A stretch of DNA of 64,000 nt, from positions 62,001 to 126,000 of the forward strand of contig NBIV01000142.1 of assembly GCA_003194525.1 (NCBI GenBank), given 5' to 3'. The stretch comes from Gracilariopsis chorda. Its lineage: Eukaryota > Rhodophyta > Florideophyceae > Gracilariales > Gracilariaceae. Of this stretch, positions 56,905 to 64,000 are shown in pieces. A model generated the notes under the pieces. It was not told where the DNA came from. It did not search any database and saw nothing but the letters and a program-made list of their open reading frames with translations. Position 1 is the stretch's first letter. Each line of letters starts with the position of its first letter. The position numbers and the translations under genes were made by a program.

Positions 56905-57463
56905 TAACCAGGTGTGAGTGTCATTTTGCACGAGGAAACGACACCGGACGACGACAGTCCTTAATATGCCCCCTTCTTAGCTAAAAGAGGACAATAAATG
57001 GGTTCGTAGCTCGAGAGTACCAGCACAGGCGTGCAATGACAATGTAGTGAATAGGGAAAAACCGTGACAAAGAACCAAGAGGCAAGGTAGAAAGGAAACC
57101 CGGTAGTGACCGCAAAACACAACGAGCGCCAAAGCCCGGGACAATGTAGCAAAGAGACTACACCAGCGGATAACCTACGCGATCAAAACCTTAGATCTAG
57201 CGTAGTGCTGATGACTACTCCCAATATAGCACCACGGCCAACACGCGCGACCAAGACTTTAGGTCTAGTACGCGGCCGAAGTGCACCGTGCCACAGATGA
57301 TAAGCCCAAACAAGGGCGGTGTTAGTACAAGTACGTGTCAAGGTGCGGGAGACCAAGCCGCACTAAGTGAAAGGGTAGATGGGGATAAGTGTGGTTGATG
57401 GCAGGGAGGAGCCGACTGCTCTAAGAGAAGGTGGGGGTTGCCAAAGAGAGGAGAAGTGGTCTG

Positions 57464-57501
57464 GCCCGAGTTGGCTTGGAGGCCACCGAACTCGGGCTTT
57501 T
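57464..57501 (+). terminator. Hairpin followed by TTTT in X2
   Basis: GCCCGAGTT and AACTCGGGC (57,464-57,472; 57,489-57,497) with the same 16-base loop as X1, then TTTT. Conservation in both copies argues for function or recent common origin. Confidence 0.4.
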
Positions 57502-57646
57502 ATAGACAATCGTTCTATATGAATACCCTCTAGTTTCGCATACTAGGTCTAAGTAACAACTCATAACAATCGGTCATGGGACACTTCCTCGCCATGACGG
57601 ACCAGTTTGGCGAAAGGCATTGTACCTCCTAGGGTATTTTTGAGTC

Positions 57647-57653
57647 TATATAG
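57647..57653 (+). promoter_or_regulatory. TATA box of the X2 ORF
   Basis: TATATAG, 54 bp before the ATG at 57,707, in a segment conserved with X1. The leader CCAGCACCAGATGATTCCAG following it is also shared with few changes. Confidence 0.6.
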
Positions 57654-57706
57654 TACCTTGCTCCAGCACCAGATGATTCCAGCAACATTGTTCCAACCAC
57701 CCCACC

Positions 57707-58135
57707 ATGCCTAAACATCCACGTCCGAATGTCACCAGGCTTGTTCGAGAGATATCCGACGATTCGTCCCCGGAATCACCTTGTAAACGCAGTCGTTTCA
57801 TCGATGACGAAGCTTCCGAGGCCGGGCCTTCCACCGAAGAGGCGCTCTCAATTCAGGCAGAGTATGGTCTGATGCCTGAGGACAGCGCCATCAACCCATC
57901 TTACGATGTTGCCCAGGTTGGTGGCCTACTCCTGGCTCTAGCGGATGGTCATCAGAAAGTAGGTGAGCTGCAGCCTTCCCTTCAATATCGTTTGGAGCGC
58001 CTTCCACTTTTATATATACAAGGGATTCTCGAAGGAATGGTATTCGTGGCGCGGATTCGTCGGCGTCCCCTTGTGAGGGGTGTTATGCTAGCGGTGGCCA
58101 CAGCAATAGATGAAGAATTGCAGAGGGAGGACTAA
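57707..58135 (+). CDS. Small acidic protein of element X, intact copy, 142 aa
   Basis: An uninterrupted frame from ATG to TAA, placed as in X1 after a TATA box and a conserved leader. The first 50 residues are Ser/Asp/Glu-rich with a basic CKRSRF patch, possibly a nuclear signal (SSPESPCKRSRF). The second half is helical: VGGLLLALADGHQK, LERLPLLYIQGILEGMVFV, ending IDEELQRED. It is homologous to the interrupted X1 product, yet much more diverged than the flanking non-coding DNA. I do not recognise the family. It could be a Gag-like or regulatory protein of the element. Confidence 0.55.
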   Translation: MPKHPRPNVTRLVREISDDSSPESPCKRSRFIDDEASEAGPSTEEALSIQAEYGLMPEDSAINPSYDVAQVGGLLLALADGHQKVGELQPSLQYRLERLPLLYIQGILEGMVFVARIRRRPLVRGVMLAVATAIDEELQRED

Positions 58136-58154
58136 TATATGCTACCATCTTTCC

Positions 58155-59285
58155 TTATGATGTCAATAAACCGCTTTTTCTTGCGTGTATACGTTGAAAT
58201 AGAGATGCGGTACTGTGGATAGTGGCGGCGGTAGTGAGAATAGGAATAGATGCTGTTGGATATGGGGCAGAAGCTGCAATAATCTGATCGGATTGTGCGG
58301 TAGCCAGTGCGCTTTCGGTTTCCAGCTGCGATTCAGGCTTGTGTACGCCGTGCACGTCGGGAGTATGCGATAATTGAGGCATAACGGTAGCAACAGTATG
58401 CATAATTTGTTGTGCTGCGTGCGCGGGTTGATTTTGTGGATCGGCATCATGAATGAGGGTTTGCTGAGTATGGTCTGGTTCTGTAGCAGCAGGTTCCGCG
58501 TAGTCCATGGGTTGTTGCGAGGGCTGTTCGGCTACTTGTTGAATGGATTTTTGGGGCTGGGTCTTGACGGCTACAGTTTGTTGGGAAACAGCTTGAAGAT
58601 CATGCTGGAGACCGCCTGCAATGTCTTGCAGAGTGGAGTGCGGGGAGATGGAGTGGGGTTGTACATGTTCTGGATGATGAGTAGGGTGCTCATGTTCAAG
58701 TTGGTGCTCCACAGGCTGCTTTGAGCGACAAAACAAAGCGACAGGAGGGCGAGAGTACATACATGCACTAAAAACGGCTTCGCCAGCGCTTCACCTCCTA
58801 CGCTGGGTGGGCGAGCTGTTGGAAGTGATATCGCGTTCCGCGGCGGGCTTCCGATGTCTGACCAAGCCGGCGGGCACCTTGGTCTGGTAGTAGCTCATAT
58901 CGACGTTACGCACGGAAGCGGAGGCGGCACACTCGGCGGCGTCCGGTCGTGCAGAATGAACGGATGAGAAATCCATTCTGTCGAAGACGATGTCCTGCAC
59001 GGCGGCAGCGTCATTGAGAGGCACCAATTCTTCCTGCACGCTTCGCTTTTCGCCACACGATTGGCAAAGGCTGGCGCCGGAAGTGGGCGCCAGCACGGCG
59101 GCAGGCGCGACGGCGCATTGGGAGCATAGCGCGGTCACAACGGTGCGCGACACTATGGGGACGGCGCGGGCGCCGCGCCCATCTGCTGAGGCGGAGGCGC
59201 CTGGGGTGGAAGCGGCGAGAGGGGGTTGGCCCTTAAAATGAGATTGAATCTCATAGGGACTCCACCCCCTCCCAGTCTTTTCCAC
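58155..59285 (-). pseudogene. Cargo frame of X2: GATA-like zinc finger and Gln/His-rich tail
   Basis: The frame starts with the constant leader (MEKTGRGWSPYEI) at 59,285, passes a TGA at 58,791 and stays open to 58,155. Near 59,060-59,150 it has LCSQC, sixteen residues, then LCQSCGEK. This is close to the C-x2-C-x17-C-x2-C spacing of GATA fingers, including the LCxxCG ending, but the Trp-Arg loop is lost. After the TGA the sequence is Gln/His/Pro-rich (VEHQLEHEHPTHHPEHVQ). The start lies only 32 bp from the element end, so expression is doubtful. The zinc finger assignment is tentative. X1 carries an unrelated oxidase piece in the same place. Confidence 0.45.
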
Positions 59286-59322
59286 TTAGGGCAACAGTTG
59301 GGGGGGAATGCCTAACACCAGG

Positions 59323-59750
59323 CACATTTCAGCCTGGTTTGTCACGAGTCCAAAGCAGAATTCCGTAAAAGGGCTTGCAGTGTAAATTCTTTTACCGAAA
59401 TGTTGCAGTTGGGAAACTCATTTCCTCAGGCGTACGAGTATTCTCACGCGCGGCTACGTGAGTGTCGGGCAGGCCGCCTGGCGCTTCTCGATCCAACACC
59501 TTCCAAAAAGGTTCTCGCAAAAGGACCGGTTCAGAAAATGGGGCGAGATGAACTGTCAACATGCAATTGCATGCATCCCCAGCGATCGCTGATGCATCCT
59601 TTCCCTACCGCAGCGAAGCAAAGCGGCCCTTTTTCCTTTCTGCTGGGGCAACTCCCCCATGATTTCAACTCACCCGATCTTCGACAGGATTATGCATGAA
59701 TTGTTGGGAGAGCCTTTCACCTCTACACTGGTTTTCTGTGTGCAAGGGTC
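59323..59750. other. Intergenic, no gene seen
   Basis: Just outside X2 the complement of GACTCGTGAC occurs at 59,341-59,350, matching the left outside flank of the giant Harbinger at 45,994. A 99-codon plus frame (59,400-59,699) has no motif. The rest is the 3' flank of the next gene. Confidence 0.45.
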
Positions 59751-61043
59751 CTACACTTTAAGCTCGGACCAGTCATTGTCACTGTCAGTCTCACTTGGGG
59801 CGGGTTTTTCTGGGACGGACTCCTGGTTTGTCTGTTTGATAGCGTTGTCAACTACAGATGAATCTGGATTCTGGCTTAATCCAACGTCCTTAGTTGATAA
59901 TTCCGACGCAACACATGATTGTGACGTATCAGAGAAGTAGAAGTGCTTGTTGAAAACGCGAGGAGAAAGGCGTCGTTCGTCTACTTGTCTCGATTTGATC
60001 TTTAGCTTTGTTTGCAATTCACGAGTCATCCTCAATTGAACGAAGTGCGGAGAGGCATACAACTCAAAGCAGAGCGTCGTGGAGCTCCCATTTTCGCCCT
60101 TCGGAAGAACCCACTCCGCGCTCAAAGAGCCACGTTCAGCAAGAAAAGATGAGCAAGACGGACGACGCCCGGACACCCATCCCTTCAATTCAGCCACGGT
60201 TAGCCCTGTATCGAGCGCTCTGTACGCGGAGCCATCATTCCACGTTTCCAGTCGCCAGAGCCATTCTGCATCCGTTGCAAGACTCTCACTGCCGCAGACT
60301 GCTTCGACCTTGTAGTCGAAGCGTTCTTGCGAAGATTCCCACCGAGATTCCAAATTCAACGACGCTCCAAAAGCAGTTGCTGCCACTCCACCACCGAGGC
60401 CCTTTTTCACGAAGCCGATGCATCGTCTAACTGGCATTGGTTTAACATCTACGCAAGTACAATGCTTGGTAGGAAAAACAGGACGAATTCCAAATTGTAC
60501 TGACTCGAGGATGTGATTACTCCGCATTGCGGACTGGTTCTGCGTTTTTGCACGGAATCGCAGCGTCTCGAATGTGATACGCATACCAAGCATATCTGTC
60601 GCTTCAACGGGGAATGTTTGAGCCCGCATTGACGCCATCAGCTCAAACAGGGAAGTTTCAAAGCCTGTTTCTGCAGGTGTTGTACCAGAAATGAGGATGC
60701 TATCGCGACTAGCGTCCTGCGCATGTTTCTTGAGAAGGTTGATTTTATGAACGCGTTCTTCTCCTCTCAGCTTTCCGAAACGCGCACCTGAGCACTCGCC
60801 AGGAAATACTGCTGTTGTTTGTGGTACGATGTAAGAAGTGACAGGTATGTACCTGTCGCCGTAAGAAAGACATGCCGTCTCTTGATCGTCATCGATCACC
60901 AGTTCGATGTCGGGGTGCAGTTTGATGTCTTGAAGAATGTTTGAATTGATGTTAGAGAGTGGAATGAAAAGGAACCGGCTGCCGTCTTGGTCTCGAGTTA
61001 TTCGGAGGGCTTCAACAATCTCGTCCGTAAAAGGGTTAGACAT
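59751..61043 (-). CDS. Hypothetical protein, 430 aa
   Basis: An intact intronless frame from ATG 61,043 to TAG 59,751. No domain is recognised. The N-terminal 100 residues look globular with alternating strand/helix character (FLFIPLSNINSNILQDI, DIELVIDDDQE). The middle is Gly/Ala-rich (GGGVAATAFGASLNLESRW). The last 70 residues are disordered and acidic, ending SETDSDNDWSELKV. The W-x-x-L after acidic residues resembles an Atg8-interacting motif, which is only a guess. No transmembrane segment is seen. It is divergent from the gene at 61,651 with a 607-bp shared upstream region. It is probably a resident host gene because it is unbroken. Confidence 0.75.
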   Translation of the reverse strand: MSNPFTDEIVEALRITRDQDGSRFLFIPLSNINSNILQDIKLHPDIELVIDDDQETACLSYGDRYIPVTSYIVPQTTAVFPGECSGARFGKLRGEERVHKINLLKKHAQDASRDSILISGTTPAETGFETSLFELMASMRAQTFPVEATDMLGMRITFETLRFRAKTQNQSAMRSNHILESVQFGIRPVFPTKHCTCVDVKPMPVRRCIGFVKKGLGGGVAATAFGASLNLESRWESSQERFDYKVEAVCGSESLATDAEWLWRLETWNDGSAYRALDTGLTVAELKGWVSGRRPSCSSFLAERGSLSAEWVLPKGENGSSTTLCFELYASPHFVQLRMTRELQTKLKIKSRQVDERRLSPRVFNKHFYFSDTSQSCVASELSTKDVGLSQNPDSSVVDNAIKQTNQESVPEKPAPSETDSDNDWSELKV

Positions 61044-61650
61044 GGCAGAAACGGAGTGACAACCTCAAGTGTAGCATCGAGTTCTTGCTGATGAAGTGGT
61101 TCGGCGACAATGCAGCGAAAGGGGTAACAGCTGGGAGGAGATGGGCTCTGGAGCCTGGTTCCAGGGTTTAGAAGGCCAAACGTCTGAACAATTATCTATA
61201 ATCTTGAATGTACACAGCCATGCTCTGCATGATCGTGTAATCCGACTCACGCGTGGTCCGTGCCCTCATGAAACGTTACTCGCTTTTCCTCATACCCGTC
61301 GTATCTACAAGTGCACATACCCTTATAGTAATAAAGATTTCTAGTATGGTAGGTGTAAACCGAGGGCTTGTACATACAGAGTGTTCTTTGAGAAGAGTAG
61401 GATCCGGCATGCACCACGGTGCAGGTTACAGTTGTGCACCCTGACGCCCCTGAAGTCTCGCCGGGTGGGACGCGGAACTGAGGTTAGGATTGCAGCAGCA
61501 ACGCTCTTCGTCATCTTGATGATGCGCTCAGAAATATAGACAATCCTCAACGTCTCCTGCCATCACACCTGCTCTACCCATAGTAACCTAAGAGTTACTG
61601 TTGCACCTCCATAGTCTGAAACTGTCTCCACAACGAGATATTATCACGGA
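61044..61650. promoter_or_regulatory. Divergent promoter region
   Basis: 607 bp between two genes transcribed away from each other. No clear TATA box was identified for either side; short frames within it are unsupported. A stop (TAG at 61,612) closes the plus frame just before the ATG at 61,651. Confidence 0.45.
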
Positions 61651-64000
61651 ATGCAGATGCTCAACAATGATTCCAGAAGGAATTCAATTCCACCGAGCCC
61701 TCGACTTCACGCATCTCATGACCTTAATATTAGGGGAAGTCGTCTTTCGAACAAGCCAAGCCCCGAAAGCAATACTGCTACCTCTGGTACGTTGCTGCCG
61801 GAAGCGTCCTCTCTCGAAACGACATGGTGGCAGCGTTTCCGATTAGCTTTGTGCAGCTCAGTGCTTCGCGAAGAGCTTCGCGGCGATTTCTCATCCGCCT
61901 TGAGTATCGCAGATTCCGCCCTACAACAACACAGTTTGAGTTCGTGCGAACGTACCGATGCCCTTTTCTCGAAGGGGTTGTCCCTCCTTCTCAGCGGCCG
62001 CCCTCAGGCCGCGATGACTGTGCTAGATGAAATGAAGTCTCACATGGAAGATAGGAGAGACGATGCACGGCATCTCCGATATCTGGTTTGGCTATATATA
62101 GCTCGTGAAGAGGCTCACGCGATGGCGTTAGATGATTCAAACATGGCAGATGATGTTTTACTAAGGGCGAGGTTTGGCTGGCCGGAGAGTAACGTAAGCG
62201 AGCTTCGCTCCAGACAAACAAAGATCAAAGAAGTTAGACAGATAACTGTAGACCGTGTTTCTGTGGAAGAGTGTGAACTTTTCAACGCCATTGTGTTCTA
62301 TAGACTGGCGAAGATGTATGGCTACAGCCTTTGTCCAGCTAATGTTGCAGTCCCCGTGCCTGAGCGAGCTTACTTGGAAAAAGCATCCCATTGGATCAAA
62401 TACGCCAGACGCCCTCCTCCACTTGCTCGAGGCTGTGGTTTCGCGCAGCGTCAGTACATACGCTTATGTAGTATGTGTCTACCACGAGAGATGATTGTGC
62501 AGAATATGATGACTTACATACCCATGCATGACGATCATGACCGCGGATTAGCTTTGCTGCTCGAATGTGACCTGATTTTGTGTCGGGTTGGAACAACTGT
62601 AGAGTACTGGGGCACCATCGCAGCTCTAGGAGGATGGTCAACATTGACTGCGGGAGTCCTTGTCGAGGAGTTTTACCGTCCCACAGCTCACGAATTAGAC
62701 CGTGCCTCTAAACTTATTCAAGATGCGCATGAGCTCTTCGACGAAGTTAACTCTCCAAGAGGAGTTGCAAGTGCGTATATACGGAAAAGCTATTGCGCAG
62801 TATTGGACAGTAGGTGGAATGAAGGTAAGCAATATGCTCTGATCGCATTTGACAGATTTCGAGCCGTCAAAGATGCATATGGTCAGAACGTCGCCCAGCT
62901 TCATGTCGTCCTCGCCTCAATAGGAGAATCGCCGCTTATAGATCCAAGTAGCATGGCTTTTCCAATAGGTGAATGGGGCATAGGCTGTGGGAGTTACAGT
63001 GTTGCCGTATCACTTGGACGGCTTCTGCTGCGTGTCGCAAGTCAATACTGGCTTGTAAGAAACGGACGCATCATGGAAGCTCTTGGGTGCTGTCGCGCTG
63101 CTCGTGGACTGTTTGAAGCACTGAAAGCTCCCCTTGGGATTGCGGATGCTTTGTTCAGTGAGAGTCAAGTACTTTCTTTCTGTGGTGCAAGGCATGAAGA
63201 GATAACGCTGTTGCAGGATGCGCTAATGGTACTCACCAAGATGGGGAAAGTATCATCCGAGACGAAGGAGGCTCGTCGAAATCTTATCGCAGATATTGCT
63301 GGTGGGCTTCTTAGAGCATACCTTTCTTTAGAAAGCCAGATCACAGGTCTCGAGCGATTGTTAGATGATGTGAAAGAGCTCTTTGGATTGCCTCGCGGGG
63401 AAAGCTCAATCGAAGGGGCTAAGGAGCTCTTGCGGATGTTTGGACACTTCTTCCGCGACAGCTCCTCACCTGTCTCCGGAACTGCATCAAACGCCAAGGC
63501 TCCGTTCATAATTTTGCATTATGTTACATTGATGACGCAAGTACTGGTCCCTGCAATCAAGGCATATCATCTTCAATTTCGCCCTGAGGCGAGGGAGGAG
63601 TTTCAACGACTAGAAACTCTTGCACTATACAACATTGATGTGCTTGCTGGTAATCCCCGTGAGAAGGAGTTTTGCATGTTCCTAGTCCATGGACTCCTCC
63701 ATAACTACGAAGAGCAGAAGAAAGCCGCCCTAGAGCATTTTCACCTTTTCTCCGAGTGTTCGATTAACCCTATATTGGACATAGTGCATTTACAAGACGT
63801 TACCTCAATGAATCCGGATGGCACGAGAATGCAGAGAACAAAGGACATAACAGAAGTACAGGGATATTTGAGCTTAGACCTTCGAACTTGCTTTTCCATC
63901 CTCATCAAGGCCGAGGCGTGGCCTGAGGCTAGAGAATGTCTGGAATCTTTGAATAAGTTTCTTGGTACAAGTAATTGGTGGCGCTTAGATCTGGATAATC
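61651..64000 (+). CDS. Large helical-repeat protein, partial (over 780 aa)
   Basis: The frame is open without a stop from ATG 61,651 (after TAG at 61,612) to the window edge, 783 codons so far. No introns are evident. The first 70 residues are Ser/Pro/Asn-rich. From about residue 75 on the protein is a series of amphipathic helix pairs with alternating small and aromatic residues (ALSIADSALQQHS, EKASHWIKYARR, ALGCCRAARGLFEAL, KKAALEHFHLFSE). These resemble TPR or related solenoid repeats without strict consensus. I do not recognise the protein; scaffold proteins such as large complex subunits are typical owners of such repeats. It is unbroken, so it is likely a real host gene. The C-terminus lies beyond the window. 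Confidence 0.8.
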   Translation, partial: MQMLNNDSRRNSIPPSPRLHASHDLNIRGSRLSNKPSPESNTATSGTLLPEASSLETTWWQRFRLALCSSVLREELRGDFSSALSIADSALQQHSLSSCERTDALFSKGLSLLLSGRPQAAMTVLDEMKSHMEDRRDDARHLRYLVWLYIAREEAHAMALDDSNMADDVLLRARFGWPESNVSELRSRQTKIKEVRQITVDRVSVEECELFNAIVFYRLAKMYGYSLCPANVAVPVPERAYLEKASHWIKYARRPPPLARGCGFAQRQYIRLCSMCLPREMIVQNMMTYIPMHDDHDRGLALLLECDLILCRVGTTVEYWGTIAALGGWSTLTAGVLVEEFYRPTAHELDRASKLIQDAHELFDEVNSPRGVASAYIRKSYCAVLDSRWNEGKQYALIAFDRFRAVKDAYGQNVAQLHVVLASIGESPLIDPSSMAFPIGEWGIGCGSYSVAVSLGRLLLRVASQYWLVRNGRIMEALGCCRAARGLFEALKAPLGIADALFSESQVLSFCGARHEEITLLQDALMVLTKMGKVSSETKEARRNLIADIAGGLLRAYLSLESQITGLERLLDDVKELFGLPRGESSIEGAKELLRMFGHFFRDSSSPVSGTASNAKAPFIILHYVTLMTQVLVPAIKAYHLQFRPEAREEFQRLETLALYNIDVLAGNPREKEFCMFLVHGLLHNYEEQKKAALEHFHLFSECSINPILDIVHLQDVTSMNPDGTRMQRTKDITEVQGYLSLDLRTCFSILIKAEAWPEARECLESLNKFLGTSNWWRLDLDN

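Larger units (their letters stand above)
56913..59317. mobile_element. Element X2: second TGT...ACA element
   Basis: This 2,405-bp unit begins TGTGAG and ends CTAACA. It is flanked on both sides by CCAGG (56,908-56,912 and 59,318-59,322). Left and right ends match X1; the centre does not. Order: left region with hairpin (57,464-57,501), TATA box at 57,647, acidic ORF on plus (57,707-58,135), a long minus frame (58,155-59,285), constant right end. It inserted eight bases beyond the giant Harbinger and is therefore younger than that insertion, or at least independent of it. I see no transposase, integrase, RT or internal LTR. Confidence 0.87.

Overview
The window is eukaryotic and dominated by mobile elements. 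It holds recognisable but mostly broken copies of a Helitron, an APE-type LINE, Ty3/gypsy and Ty1/copia fragments, Tc1-like, pogo-like, PIF/Harbinger and piggyBac-like transposons. There are no bacterial operons or ribosome-binding sites. The two best intact reading frames, at the right end, are long and intronless. The transposon mix, the lack of visible introns and a GalT-like gene fit an intron-poor eukaryote. A red alga is my best guess; an oomycete or fungus cannot be excluded from sequence alone.

Layout: 1-1.9 kb nothing recognised; 1.9-7.0 kb decayed Helitron on the minus strand; 7.6-7.9 kb palindrome cluster; 9.8-10.7 kb gypsy integrase with chromodomain; 11.0-11.4 kb copia Gag; 11.65-17.96 kb a LINE bracketed by direct repeats; 18.0-19.0 kb Tc1 remnant; 21.33-23.54 kb first copy of an unfamiliar element, here called X1; 23.8-25.5 kb copia and chromodomain remnants; 26-33 kb mostly repeats without genes; 33.2-35.7 kb piggyBac-like; 36.7-37.6 kb pogo remnant; 39.5-40.7 kb Harbinger-like remnant; 42.2-43.2 kb Tc1-like; 43.7-45.7 kb Harbinger with both of its genes; 46.007-56.904 kb a block bounded by Harbinger terminal inverted repeats; 56.913-59.317 kb the second copy, X2; 59.75-64 kb two apparently real host genes in divergent orientation.

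Two structures stand out. First, 46,007-56,904 is bounded by 40-bp inverted repeats (37/40 matching) and flanked by TAA on both sides. It carries a transposase near one end, a helix-rich partner protein near the other, and between them a nested pogo element plus four host-like genes (spermidine-synthase-like, RING finger, GalT, peptidyl-tRNA hydrolase). All four are damaged or 5'-truncated. This looks like a very large Harbinger that has captured genes. Second, X1 and X2 both run from TGT to ACA and are flanked by perfect 5-bp duplications (GTATC; CCAGG). They share about 600-800 bp at the left and about 135 bp at the right, but carry different interiors: a ferroxidase-type multicopper oxidase fragment in X1 and a GATA-like zinc-finger/Gln-rich frame in X2. 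They also share a TATA-driven small acidic ORF. I do not recognise this family; solo long LTRs or a cargo-swapping non-autonomous transposon are the main explanations.

A recurring theme is that the transposon genes keep one reading frame across isolated stop codons. Several of these stops sit where the family has Arg or Gln (CGA to TGA, CAG to TAG). This fits C-to-T decay, such as methyl-cytosine deamination or a RIP-like process, and not a changed genetic code.
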